Source: Agapanthus africanus
Taxonomy: Eukaryota > Streptophyta > Magnoliopsida > Asparagales > Amaryllidaceae
Assembly (NCBI GenBank): GCA_030015575.1
Contig: JASDDO010000014.1
Span: 163,341,911-163,405,910, forward strand
Reading direction: 5' to 3'
DNA: 64,000 nucleotides
In this document: positions 35,001 to 46,150 of the stretch, one piece after another
How the letters are laid out: each line of letters opens with the position of its first letter
Position numbering within the stretch: the stretch's first letter is position 1
Notes under the pieces: generated by a model
The model's database searches: none
The model's input: only the letters and a program-made list of their open reading frames with translations
Told to the model about the DNA's origin: nothing
Program-made: the position numbers and the translations under genes

Positions 35001-36555
35001 AAATACGAGAAAGCCTGGCCTGATGGAGTATAGATGAAGAATCTCCCGAGATTTCAAGACAGAAGCCCCGTCTTTAAAAATGTCCTGCAATGGCAGCACC
35101 GTTTTCGCGGATTCCTGGCCGACGGTCAAAATTTTATCGGTGAAGGACATGCCATCTCCAATCGTGCGCGGATGAAGGAGCAAGCCCCTAGCTTCCTGTG
35201 GTGTCAGGTTTACAATGGATGCGTCGACTAGCTGCATGATCTGAGGGAACTTACACTTATCATAGAAGCAAGGCCTTCTGTGGATACCAAAGACGCCAAG
35301 CACGTGCAACTCGAGACACAAGGTGAAATAATGCATCGAGAAGTTTGCAGGCTGCACCCCTGGTTCAGTAGTATCCGCTGCAAGCTGAGGCCGTGATACA
35401 AATGGGCTAACCCAGCGATCCCGACGGCCACTTGCATCCCAGCAACCATTCGATGCGCTGGGTAGAAGACGGACGGCCTCATATGGCGATGGTGCATCAG
35501 AAGCGCAAACCAGCTCAGCCATAACCCGAGAAACCCCAAAAAGAACGTTTCTTTGTCGATCCTAGGAGCTGCCAGCTCTGTAAAAGGGACGACCGGGGTG
35601 CCGGGGAGAAAGAAACTCTTCCGATCTTCCTTCGCCGTCGGCAGGTTACCCAAACCTAAGCCAAAAGGATCGTCAAGTTTGGTGAACTTCGTGGCTTCGT
35701 TCAACAATACTTTTGAGCGGAGAAAACGAGCGATAAAATCCGTAAAATTAACCCCACGACCTTTAGATTCGAGAAAAAGGTTCTCATAGATATTCAACAC
35801 CTTTATCAAACTCGGGAATTGGTGTTGAATAGCGTTTTCCGGGGTAAGACCCATTACCACTGATTTGGTGGCAAAAATATATTCATCCGAAGGAAGCAGC
35901 TCCTCGTAATGTTCTCCCCTAACGGATATCTAGAGATCTCAGCAAATTCCTCCAAAAAAATGGAGACTTCTCGATCCAATAAGAGGAAGGTGTGGGTCGG
36001 AATGTTCCATTGCTCCAGAAATGCCTTGACCCACCATATAGGAGGTGTGGAAAACTGGAACAAAGAAGCATAGATCGCAGGGTACAATCCGAGCCTTAGC
36101 AGCTGTGACTTCTTCGCCGATAAGATGAATCGGGCCCACTGCAGATATTCGGCTAGGTGACGGAGAGTTAGTCCTATGTTGTATGGCTGTCCCCATGGGC
36201 GCGACTCGCCCTGACATATGCGTCGCCCTAGAGTGTCCAAAACCACCGGCGGCTGCACGGGTATTGCGGCCATAGAAGGCCGAAGGAGACCCTCTGAAGT
36301 CCAATTCACCTCCTCCACAGTATAGTTTATCAGGGGTGAATCTGCATAAGGGATTGCCGAAATAGGATCCGAAGGTGTCGCGCAAGAAAAACTCCGACGA
36401 CCTTTGATGATTTGGTTGTACCATGTTCCCCACAAATGGAGATTCTTCCGCTCTGGGTCGTGATCCTTGATCAGTGCAAATACTTCCCTGTCCATGGGCA
36501 CTTCGGGGAATCCGCCTTCCGAATGGATGAACGGGAAGGAAGTGTCGAAAGACAT
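32069..36555 (-). pseudogene. Antisense extra gene of B, plant mobile domain-like
   Basis: It runs opposite to B's gag. The first part (36555 to about 34750) reads MSFDTSFPFIHSEGGFPEVP, LHLWGTWYNQIIKGRRSF, then WVKAFLEQWNIPTHTFLLLD with EVSIFLEEFAEIS. This resembles the plant mobile domain (aminotransferase-like) family, where a Trp-rich segment leads to THTFHLP and E(M)TITLEDV words. Next comes a conserved block around LWLSWFALLMHHRHMRPSVF and YPAHRM. The middle is low-complexity and basic. The end (32069-32791) is a predicted coiled coil rich in Glu, Arg, Gln and Leu. Gaps between coding blocks suggest several introns. Extra genes, sometimes antisense, are known in the Tat lineage; their role is unknown. 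The homolog in C is at 47791-49470. Confidence 0.7.
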
Positions 36556-37341
36556 AGTACCTGCGCGGAAAAGAACAGATTTTCAGCCGTCAATGCTACA
36601 GTTTAAGTTCTATTACTAGGTACTTTAAATCCGTACTGCACTGCAATGCAGTGAAAAGGGACCAAAGGGGACCCATATAATCTGGATAACAGTTCATCAT
36701 TAATAAAACAGTCTCATTATTTGATGAGACTGTCATTAAATGAGAAAATCCTCAAAAGATTCTCGTTCAATGAGAACCCCTCGGGCCAAGGAGTAAATCT
36801 CCCCTTGAGAGCAGCGCTCTGTGATAGAGTGACATCTGTCAACTCTAATGATGATAGGAATGAAAATTCCTCAAGAGCCTTGCTCTGTAAAAATGATGAA
36901 ATAACCCATCAGAAAAATTGAAGTAAAGTTTTTAATGAATTAAAATTCTGAGATCTTCAAGATCTATGAACAAACTCTAAGAGTTCTTCATAAGAGGTTA
37001 ACAAATCTATATGATTTGAAAAGAGCAAAGCTCTGTTAATGGGTTAATAAACCCTAAGAAAGATCTCTTTAGATCTATGATTTCAAGAGAGCAAAGCTCT
37101 GTTAATAAAATCCTAAAAAGGTTTTCTTTCGATCGAAGATCTATGAAGAGCAAAGCTCTGTTAATGGGTGAAACCCTAGATTATTAAATAATCCTTTAAA
37201 AGATTTAATTTTTACCTAAAATTTTGACAGAGTTCTATCCTTAAGAAAATTCTTAAGAGGAAGAGCTATGCTCTGAAGGAGAAATAATTCTCAGAAAAAA
37301 AGTAAGAAGATGAACAGAAATCATCTCAAGGGCCAAAGGCC
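36556..37341 (-). other. 5' region of B's antisense gene: hairpin-dense leader
   Basis: On the minus strand this lies between the TATA box and the first ATG. It is packed with small palindromes such as GAGCAAAGCTC, AAAGATCTCTTTAGATCT and CTCATTATTTGATGAG. A 3' splice-site-like sequence (CGCAG, then GTACT, then ATG) lies directly before 36555, matching TTTCAG, GTGCG, ATG in C, so a leader intron is likely. Confidence 0.5.
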
Positions 37342-37350
37342 CTATTTATA
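37342..37350 (-). promoter_or_regulatory. TATA box of B's antisense gene
   Basis: TATAAATAG on the minus strand lies 55 bases downstream of the G-box dyad and about 790 bases upstream of the antisense ATG. An equivalent box stands in C at 46905-46910. Confidence 0.6.
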
Positions 37351-37405
37351 GGCACTGAGATGCCGTTTCAACTTGTAAGTTGATCTAAGGGCGCAGATAC
37401 TGCCA

Positions 37406-37442
37406 CCGCTGCACTTACGTGTGGACCACGTGAGTGCAACGG
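37406..37442 (-). promoter_or_regulatory. Large CACGTG dyad upstream of antisense TATA (B)
   Basis: Arms 37406-37421 and 37427-37442 pair at 14 of 16 positions around a 5-base loop and include CACGTG (37427-37432). It lies directly next to the polypurine tract of the 3' LTR. C has the equivalent at 46801-46840. CACGTG is the plant G-box, bound by bZIP and bHLH factors. Confidence 0.6.
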
Positions 37443-37456
37443 TGGGGGAGGGCATT
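37441..37456 (+). other. Polypurine tract of B
   Basis: GGTGGGGGAGGGCATT stands directly before the TGTTTCCC of the 3' LTR. Confidence 0.8.
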
Positions 37457-40159
37457 TGTTTCCCTCAATCAGAGCAAAGCTCTATTCAAATTTTAAATTT
37501 TTGAAATGAAGCAACGCTTCATAGCAGCGCCAAGTGCGCTGCGTCCCAAGTAGCGCACCACGTGCAAAGCACGTGTGCGCTAGCGCTAAGAGCGCTGCAC
37601 TGTAAGCAGCGCACCACGTGCAAAGCACGTGTGCGCTAGCGCTAAGAGCGCTGCACTCTAAGCAGCGCACCACGTGCAAAGCACGTGTGCGCTAGCGCTA
37701 AATGCGCTGCACTCTAAGCAGCGCACCACGTGCAAAGCACGGGTGCGCTAGCGCTAGAACTAAATGTTCTCCACCGTTGGATCAAAGATCCAATGAACAT
37801 GATTAAAAATCATCAATTAACCAGAATAAAATTCTGTTAAGGAGAGATTCCTCAAAATCTTTCCAAACAAAAAGATTTTGCTTTGTAAATCAGAGTACCG
37901 TTGGATCAATGATCCAATGGTGATTAAAAATCACCAAAATTACAGAATAGATTCTGTATTGAGAAAGATTTCCCAATCTTGTTAAAAACCAAGAAAATTG
38001 CCTTCTGTAAATCAGAAGCCCTTGGATCAAAGATCCAACGATGGGGAAATCCCCAAATCAATTGGAGAAAAGATCTCCTTAACCGATTGAACAAATCAGC
38101 CTTCACTATATAAAGGCCCCAAGACTTCAAGTCTAAAGAGATACAGAGAAAAAAAAGAAAAAAAATAGAGGAACCCCCCTATAAACTTTAAGAAATCTCA
38201 GAAAGAAGAGCAAGCTCTCAGAAGAAGAAGATTTTCTTCAAGGTAAAAAGAACAGAAATATGAAATCGTCTCATATAAAAAGAAGAATTCACTTCTTTCT
38301 TTAAGATCATAGATCTATAGGACCAAGGTCTTTCACAAAGAGATCAAAGGATCTCATCATAAAAAAATAAGAAGAACATAACTCTTCTTACAGATCATAA
38401 ATCTACAAGACTAAGGTCTTTTACGAAAAGAGATCATGAACATCTCATTATAAAGAAGGGGGGAGAATAATTCAATTCTTTTAGGATCACAGATCCATAA
38501 AGGCATAGCCTTTCACCAAAATAAGAGATTGAAATATCTCCTATAAAATAAGAACTTTGTTCTTAGAACCTTGAGATAAAGTCTCTTATAAACGAGAATT
38601 TATTTCTCAGATCATAAAGCTGATCAAATAGCGCTTTGCACTCTTGGACTGGCGCTCAGCGCCAAGCGCACCACGTGCTCCTCATATGTGCGCCACTTAA
38701 CAAATAGGGCTTTGTGCTCATAGACTGGCGCTCAGAGCCAAGCACACCACGTGCTCCTCACGTGTGCGCCACTGAATAAATAGTGCTTTGCGCTCATAAA
38801 CTAGCGCTTTGCGCTCATGGACTGGCGCTCAGCGCCAAGCGCGCCACGTGCTCCTCATGTGTGTGCTACCCAGCAGAAGCGCAATGCGCTCTTTAACTGG
38901 TGCCAAGCGCCAAGCGCGCCACGTGCTCCTCACATGTGCGTTAAAAGAACATAAATTGTGCTATAAATAAAGCCCAGAGCTATGATGAATGCTTAGCATT
39001 CAATAAAAGACAGAAAGGCTGTCAGAACCCAAATCAATGCTCAATATTGCCAAATGTTTAACATTTTAACTGAGTGGGCCGAGCCCAAAGTGGCCATAAA
39101 CCCCTACCTCAGATTAATTGAGCCCATATGCTCACAAATCTTCAGATCTTAGTCCCAAATTGGACTACAGATTTCCCAACCAAAATCGGTTCAAGGGTAT
39201 ATCTCTTCACTCCTTTGATATATGTCGTTGTAATCCTTCAACGTCTTCAAAGAGGTGACGGGTCTCGATAACCAAACATCCCTCGGACTGTGGGGTCCTT
39301 AATCCCATGGACTATGATGTCCTTAACCTCGGACTGTGGGGTCCTTAAACCCATGGATTATGATGTCCTTAACCTTGGACTGTGGGGTCCTTAAACTCAC
39401 GGACTATAATGTCCTTAACCTTGGACTGTGGGGTCCTTAAGCCCATGGACTATGATGTCCTTAACCTTGGACTGTGGGGTCCTTAAACCCATGGACTATG
39501 ATGTCCTTTACCTTGGACTGTGGGGTCCTTAAACTCATGGACTATGATGTCCTTAACCTTGGACCGTAATGTCCTTAAACTAATGGACCGCAATGTCCCT
39601 AAACTAAACAATAGAGCCCAAATGCTCTTTTGTTGGATCTAAACGATCCCGTTAAGTTGATCTTAGTCTGAAATTAGACTAACATATCCTTAACAAACGT
39701 TTGAGTTGATCTTAGTCTCAAATGAGACTAACATATCCTTAAACCCAACCCAAACCCAAATCTAAGAAGATACGGATTTGGACTAATCCACGCCCTACGG
39801 GCGATAACATAAATTAGTCTCCGTATACAATCCACGGGCAACCAAAAACAAAACAAATACACACGACACGAAGTGACCATCTGGAGAAGGAGAAAGTGGT
39901 TACCACGATACGGTAGCGTAATTAACTGCAGGGGCTTGCGCCTGTAGGGAAGAGCGTCCCCACAATAAAAAACCTCTCAACGAGAGGGAAGTTGACGATG
40001 TCTGCTACATCGGCCGCATCTGTTTAAACCTTCGATACATGGTGCCATAAATCAACTTGGCATCTTCGGAGAGGTGGACGGATAGCACCAAATAGCATCT
40101 GCCCTCGAAGTTAAGCCCGGATGTCCCAACGTCCCGGTCGCGTCCTTCGGAGGGGAACA
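37457..40159 (+). repeat. 3' LTR of B
   Basis: This LTR of 2,703 bases has the same landmarks as the 5' copy: four 56-base units (37525-37760), a TATA box at 38107-38115, 65-70-base repeats (about 38625-38945) and a dyad array (about 39285-39610). It ends GGGGAACA and is followed by TACAT. Confidence 0.92.
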
Positions 40160-40880
40160 TACATCCTTTCCTCAAAAGCCGACTAGCGCAAAGGGCTGAA
40201 ATCAAACTGTGAGGGGCGGTACTACGGCCCCCCTGCACAACCCGAACAGGCTCGCCAGGAAAACTAAAACTGACTGTCTTCTCACGGCAGTCCACAGACG
40301 CATAGCAAGCAGCTAACCAGTCAATGCCAAGGAGAACGTCGAAGTCCAACATATCTAGAAGGATCAAGTCGATGGACGGATCTCTATCTCCAATCCGAAC
40401 GGCACACGACCGAAACACATATCGCGCAACAAAAGAATTGCCAATATGAGTAATCACAACAAGCGACTGATCTAGCAAACACGACTCTCGGCCCAATCTC
40501 GGCATGAAGTGTGTAGAAACATACGAGTGCGTAGATCCCGGATCAAATAAAACATGTGCATCAAAAGAACATACAGAAAGAGTACTTGAAACCACTGCAT
40601 TGGACGCCTGCGCATCCTGATGAATCAAGGCAAACACCCAAGCCTGTCCTCTACCGGCGACTGGATGACTTCCGCCTCTACCACTCCGTCCCCTAGAAAC
40701 AAAACCACTGCGACCACGACCTCTCTGAGCATGAGTCTGACGTGGGGCAACAACAGGCATAAGAGGCAACGCTCTCTGAGGTGGAGAAGGTGGTAAGGTA
40801 ACATGTGGTACAGCTGCCTCGCCCTCAAGTGCCTCAGTACAGTCTCTGACTCGATGATGCAAACTCCCACACCGGAAACA
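40160..40880 (-). pseudogene. Protease region and gag zinc knuckle of A
   Basis: On the minus strand a CX2CX4HX4C zinc knuckle (CFRCGSLHHRVRDC, about 40838-40880) ends gag. A proline-, glycine- and arginine-rich linker follows, and then the aspartic protease. The protease shows VLFDPGSTHSYVSTHFMPRL, the D(S/P)G(S/A) catalytic loop of chromoviruses, and LLDMLDFDVLLGIDWLAACY, the hydrophobic-Gly and D(V/I)ILGMDWL end. In the element it would cut the polyprotein. B is inserted directly after this region. Confidence 0.88.
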
Positions 40881-40997
40881 TCCAGATGAAAACTGCTGAC
40901 CCTCCTGGGGATAAGAGCTAAATAACTGGCCTCGCCCCGAGCTTCCACTACCCCCAATACCTGAACGGAATCTGTCACGGCGTCTAAACGTATGCCT

Positions 40998-41956
40998 CTA
41001 TGCTGAAACACCCGTATGAACCCTCTTTGGTTCCGGAACAACCGACGTCTCGGAAAGGTACTCCTCAACCAATAGGGTTGTGTCCACCGCTGCTGCATAC
41101 GTGTCATAATGCTGTACGCTGATAGCAAGGAACAACTGGATAAGCAGGCCTCGAACAAACCTCTTGACCCGCATCTCCTCAGTAGCTACCAAATACGGAG
41201 CATACACAGACAGCTTGGTAAACTGCACATCGTGCTCAGCCACCGTCATCCCTGGAGTCTGGTGTAACGACTCGAAACTGCGCGCTCGAGCATCTTTGAC
41301 GCTCTGCGGAAGAAAATGGGCAAGAAACACCGTCAAGAACTCAGCCTAAGTCATAGGAGAATGACTTGCGGCTCTGCCCTTCTCTAAAAACTCGCACCAC
41401 TTCTGGGCCAGACCCTCCAGACGAAAACTCGCGAACTCTACCCATCTTGCATCGGAGCATCTCAGCGAACGGCATATCCTGGCCATTCGATCGATAAACG
41501 ACCGCGGATCCTCAGCTGCATCGGTGCCAGTGAAAACCGGAGGCCTCACCTCATGAACTCCGATAACGATACGGTGATCACCTCTGTAGCTGCAGGTACA
41601 ACTTCCTGAACAGTAGGCACCATCACGGTCCCCGCAACAGGTGGAACAACCTCCTGTCTCTGCGCTCGACTGGCCTCAACCGACGTCCCCATCATCTGGC
41701 GCATATCCTGCATACCGGCCTCAAGCCTAGTAATACGGTCCATCGAAGGTGGATCAATCTGCTCCTGCACAATGGGCGTACCGCCCGGGTCAGTCCTCGT
41801 CTCAGACGAGTCAACTCTGACCTCGGCTCTCGCGGCCGCACTTTGCGCCCTCGTAGTCTTCGGCGACATAAAGGCTGGAAATGGAAACATGATTCGATAA
41901 GGACATAGAAATCGAATCACAAGGATATATATAATCACGGAAGGAATTTCAAACAA
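40998..41956 (-). pseudogene. Gag capsid region of A
   Basis: The N-terminal part begins near MSPKTTRAQSAAARAEVRVD (about 41870). The capsid part has PPVFTGTDAAEDPRSFIDRM, VEFASFRLEGLAQKWCEFL and FLAHFLPQSVKDARARSFES, then the EHDVQFTKLSVYAPYLV and RFVRGL words standard for plant chromovirus gag (retrotrans_gag). It forms the particle shell in the cytoplasm. A few breaks. Confidence 0.88.
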
Positions 41957-42090
41957 TAAGTCCTAAGGTCACTTAGGCAGAGTACCGTGTCGTAAGTATG
42001 CCGCGAAACATACACACGCTACGTCACTCTGCTTAAGCTACCTACTCCATCATACAAAGGTCATGCTACACCCCGAAAGGTAAAACCTAG

Positions 42091-42104
42091 TGCTCTGATA
42101 CCAA
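42091..42104 (-). other. Primer binding site of A
   Basis: On the minus strand TTGGTATCAGAGCA follows the LTR end GTAACA after three bases. It is a full match to the initiator tRNA-Met primer site. Confidence 0.88.
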
Positions 42105-42107
42105 CTT

Positions 42108-43692
42108 TGTTACGACCTAAGATAGGCACATGACCGATACTTAGACTACGTAACATCAACAGGCGTAACGCAATTCAAGTAAGCCGAAAACCTAACAATC
42201 TAAACCATTACAAGAAGGAAAAGATAGGAACATTTTTAAATCTCAAGTAAAACCTTAAAGCTTAAGTTTGTTTTCATAAAAATTTCGGCAACACCTCCTT
42301 TGTAAAAGCTAGCCCCGAAATGGGTACAAACATAAGATATAAGTAAAGCATCCCCAAACGGGAGCAAATCTCGCCCAAAGGCGGAAACAATCACCGCAAC
42401 AGATATACGACGCCGTAGCGAAAGAAAAGACAATAATCAACATAAATAAAGGCCGGCTCGCACGAGCACGACAACCAGAGTCATAAGAATATACAACATC
42501 GATCCTCACAACTCGTCTCTAGGTCAAACATGAAGATAGTAGATGGAGAGTACTAGATACAAAAGATATACAACGACATCATCGGATAACCGCAAACCCA
42601 CTTATAGCAAAAGGCCTCACAGCCAACCATAGCGGTATCCGCAAAAGTAGAGATAATAAGGCGCCCTGCTGCGACTACTCTGAGTCTCAGACCTGCAAAA
42701 CACTGTGGCACAATGGGGTGAGTTTCCAACTCGTGAATACTAAATAACATCATACTGTAATCGCAAGTATGTACGAACAACGATAAATCTATCACATGCA
42801 ATCTGATAGCATAAGTATGACAATATGGATATGCAACAATCATGATCAAGGTACACCACCAGGGTACTACATCTACGTGAATCAAATGCATATCAAATAA
42901 ATCTTGAGTGTGGGATAAATAATAAACCTCATGCACAAATCATCAGCATGGAAAAACCCGAGTGTCCATCAAGGACACCCCAAATCCTAAAATCCTCAGG
43001 CACCGTCACCAGGACCGGCCCTCATATCCATACGTCTCATGGAACCTGAGTGTCCAACATCGACACTCGAAACATCATGAAATACTAGTGTCCATCATCG
43101 ACACGTAAATCCACGTACCATGGGCTCCGTCTGCCCGGATCGGCCCGCGGGCTCCGGCAGTATGAATCGGCCCATATTTATCTCACGACTCCGGTCGATA
43201 TCCTCCGGATAACCGCCGAGTCTAAAACTATCACCGGTAGGCAGTGCACCTCCCCTGTCAGGCTCATCGGCTAATCCATCGACATACCTTTCTTGTCCCG
43301 GGGTACCATACTGAGTCCACCATGAACCCGCAACACGGCCTCATCCACTGTTCGGATCGGGTTTCTAACACAAGTCTCAGAACCGAGAACACTCATGGTG
43401 GACGTATTAAAATATCAAATCAAGAGAAACCGGGTTTTCAAAACATTACACATTTCTTGAAATATCCCCGCGGTTCTTAAATCCAGAAAATCACATGAAA
43501 TCATATCTCAATACGTAAATCCATGTAATATGATGTATGCAACATAGAACAGTAATATAAGCATATCAAGGAAAATCCGCTATTTAAATGCATCAAGTTA
43601 TTAAATGTATCACGCGATTCCCAATTTATCCAAAATCCAACGCAACATCATATAAGGGTGAACATGTAGCTATAGCATGGTATATATGTAAG
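42108..43692 (-). repeat. 5' LTR of A, inner 1,585 bases, cut by C
   Basis: It aligns with 16374 to about 17960 of the 3' LTR and stops at 43692, where C's LTR starts. The 3' LTR reads straight through this point, which proves an insertion. The last five bases, GTAAG (43688-43692), are the expected target duplication of C. Confidence 0.9.
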
Positions 43693-44234
43693 TGTTCCCC
43701 TCCGAAAGACGGCGCGACGGACGTCTTGCCTGAAATTTGGGGCAGATTCTAATTGGCGCTATCCGTTTACCTTTCCGAAGATGCCAAGTTGATTTATGGC
43801 ACCATGCAAACGGATGCGTCTGATGTAGCAGACTTCGTCAGATTCCCCCTCGCTTGAGGGGTTTTGATTGTGGGGACGCTCTTCCCTGCAGGCGCAAGCC
43901 CCTGCTGTTAATTATGCTACCGCATTGCGGTAACAACTTTTTCCTTCTCCAGATGATCACTTCGTGTCGTGTGTGTTTATTTTGTGTTCGGTTGCCCGTG
44001 GATTGTGTACGGAGACTGAGTTATGTTGTCGCCCGTAGGGCGTGGACTATTCTAAATCCGTATTATCTTAGATTTGGGTTTGGGGGTTTGGGTTTAAGAA
44101 TACGTTAGCCTCATTTGAGACTGAGATCGACTTAAACGTTTGTTAAGGATACGTTAGTCTAGTTTTAGACTAAGATCAACTTAACGGGATCGTTTAGATC
44201 CGACAAGAGAGCAATTAAGGGAGCCCTGTTGTTT

Positions 44235-44605
44235 AGTTTAGTGACATTGCGGTCGATAGGTAGTTTAAGGACATTGCGGTCCAATGTTAGTTTTAAGACG
44301 TTGCGGTCAAGGTTAAGGACATCATAGTCCGTGGATTTAAGGACTCCACAGTCCATTGTTAGTTTGAAGACATCACGGTCAAGGTTAAGGACATCATAGT
44401 CCGTTGTTAGTTTTAAGACATTCCGGTCAAGGTTAAGGACATCATAGCCCGTTGTTAGTTTTAAGACAGTCCGGTCAAGGTTAAGAACATCATAGTCCAT
44501 GGACTTAAGGACTCCACAGTCCGGTGTTAGTTTTAAGACATTCCGGTCAAGGTTAAGGACATCATAGTCCATGAGTTTAAGGACCCCACAGTCCGTATCA
44601 ATGTG
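44235..44605 (-). repeat. GGAC-N6-GTCC dyad array in C 3' LTR
   Basis: About 14 dyads, with cores such as GGACTATGATGTCC and GGACTGTGGAGTCC, mixed with GACCG-type variants. The open frame of 135 residues across it (MDYDVLNLDRNVLKL repeats) is a by-product, and the 5' LTR copy at 63270-63630 shows the same. Confidence 0.9.
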
Positions 44606-44889
44606 TAGTCATCGGGACCCGTCACCTCTTTGAAGACGTTGAGGAATTACAACGCCAAATACCAAAGGAGTGAAGAGATGTACCCTTGAACCAAGGTAGA
44701 TTAAATAATCTTTGGCCCAATTTGGAACCAAGACCAATTAATTATATTATGAGCCCATTGGCTCAGTTGAGTCTGAATTGAGGACTTATGGCCTTCTTGG
44801 GCTAAGTCCAATCACGTTTAGAATATTGGCCCTCTGTTGGTCCATTGAAGGAGAGGCTTTGCTTCTATAAACTTAGCCAATTGGGCTAA

Positions 44890-45320
44890 AGCTAGTGTTA
44901 AACACTAAAGACCAACAGTGTTGAACACTGGGATTAAGATTAGCAAGTTAGTGTTTAACACTAAAAGATAATTAGTATTAAACACTAGCAACGGGGCTTT
45001 CGAGCAAATCAGTGTTAAATACTGGCAACAGAGATTTCAAATTAGTGTTAAACACTAAAGTAAATCAGTGTTAAACACTGGGAATAGAGTTTTCCAATTT
45101 AGTGTCAAACACTAAGAAAATCAGTCTTAAACACTGGAAATGGAGTTTTCAAACCAGTGTTAAATACTAAGGAAATTAGTGTTAAACACTGGGAACAAAT
45201 CATCAGTTTAATGTTAAATATTGTCAGAGAAGAGATCACGTGGGAGCACGTGATGGCATCCGAAAGGTGGGGCCAGATCCCCTTCATTTTGTTCTACAGA
45301 TAAGTGTTTAACACTTTTAA
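44890..45320. repeat. AGTGTTAAACACT palindrome cluster in C 3' LTR
   Basis: More than a dozen copies of the near-perfect palindrome AGTGTTAAACACT, spaced about 15-40 bases, are separated by unrelated short AT-rich words. Copies differ by single bases. The start of the same cluster is visible in the 5' LTR from about 63935 to the window end. Confidence 0.88.
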
Positions 45321-45540
45321 TTCTGAAAGCCATCACGTGTAGGCACGTGACGGGGGATCACGCTTTGATCTGTTAGAATGTTCATTAGGGATCACGTGGT
45401 AACACGTGAGGGCGCCCCAGAGCTTCTTTTCTTTTGCTTTTTCTTTGTGCGCTTTGGGGGTCACGTGGAGCACGTGAGGCGTTGCCTCAAAGTTCTTCTT
45501 TGTGGATCTTTACAGGGGTCACGTGGTAGCACGTGACCCT
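45230..45540. repeat. Spaced CACGTG hairpins in C 3' LTR
   Basis: Six or so elements of the form TCACGTGG-(2-5 bases)-CACGTGA, for example at about 45236-45255, 45325-45345, 45390-45408 and 45520-45535. A second group stands at 46585-46750. Each is a perfect hairpin holding two G-boxes. Confidence 0.85.
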
Positions 45541-45589
45541 ATTTACTTTCCTGTTTGAAGATATGTTTATCTTTTTTAAGAATTAAATT

Positions 45590-46150
45590 AAACCCTAGCA
45601 ATAAACTTTAGAGGAATTAAATTCCTGTTTTCTTTTGAAGAATTATATTCTTAGATAGGGTTAAACCCTGATTTACATTCTGTAGGAATTAAATTCTTAT
45701 ATATGTTAAGAGTTCAATTCTGGCATAGGGTGAAACCCTAATTTCTTTAGAGGATTTTTAAGGGAATTAAATTCCTGTGATTTTGAGAGAATTAAGTTCT
45801 CAGTTAGGGTTAAACCCTGGTTCTGTTCATTTTGAAGGAATTAAATTCCTATAATATAGGGTTGAACCCTAATTTTATCTCAAAGGAATTAAATTCCTAT
45901 AATTCTGTGAGAATTAAATTCTCAAAACTCAATTCCTCCTCTATGTTTTGGATCTGCATGGCAGGATCTCAACCCGATGAGAATTAAATTCTCAATTCAT
46001 GGGGAGATGTGCACTTTGCAGATCCTTAATCAGAGAAAGAACTAAGTTCTTTTCCTTAAATAAGAGTTAAACTCTTTTGAGAATTAAATTCTCTTTTTAA
46101 GCCTCTCTTTTCTTACCTAGGGTTTTTCTTTTGCAGAGAATCAAATTCTT
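45590..46150. repeat. GAATTAAATTC palindrome cluster in C 3' LTR
   Basis: About 15 copies of GGAATTAAATTCC or GAGAATTAAATTCTC alternate with AGGGTTAAACCCT. All are palindromic. The motif continues outside the LTR in the leader of the antisense gene (46975-47470). Confidence 0.88.

Larger units (their letters stand above)
22579..40159 (+). mobile_element. Element B: Tat-like Ty3/gypsy element with gag and antisense gene but no recognisable pol
   Basis: A 17,581-base insertion in A. LTRs are 2,807 bases (22579-25385) and 2,703 bases (37457-40159), starting TGTTTCCC and ending GGGGAACA. The flanking five bases are GACAT (22574-22578) and TACAT (40160-40164), a target duplication with one later change. 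A primer site follows the first LTR and a polypurine tract precedes the second. Inside: a gag region, a chain of tandem repeats (28030-31790), then a long antisense gene (32069-36555). I see no protease, RT, RNase H or integrase motifs. LTR divergence is about 3.5 percent in a 290-base sample, giving about 1.3 million years. B is broken, and it looks like a non-autonomous partner of C-type elements. Confidence 0.9.
16374..43692 (-). mobile_element. Element A: Ty3/gypsy chromovirus of Del/Tekay type, split by B and C
   Basis: On the minus strand, from right to left: 5' LTR (42108-43692, cut by C), initiator tRNA-Met primer site, gag, protease, then element B, then RT, RNase H, integrase and a chromodomain-like tail, a polypurine tract, and a 3' LTR of 3,178 bases (16374-19551). 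The domain order and C-terminal tail are those of plant chromoviruses, and LTRs over 3 kb fit the Del/Tekay clade. The two LTRs differ by about 16 sites in the first 200 compared, so A is a few million years old. It is broken: two large insertions plus several smaller breaks (about five to ten) in its frames. Confidence 0.9.

Noticed and set aside
44165-44572. A 135-residue open frame repeating MDYDVLNLDRNVLKL (also at 63201-63608)
   Set aside because: It is a by-product of the GGAC-N6-GTCC array inside the LTR, and it is present in both LTR copies of C.
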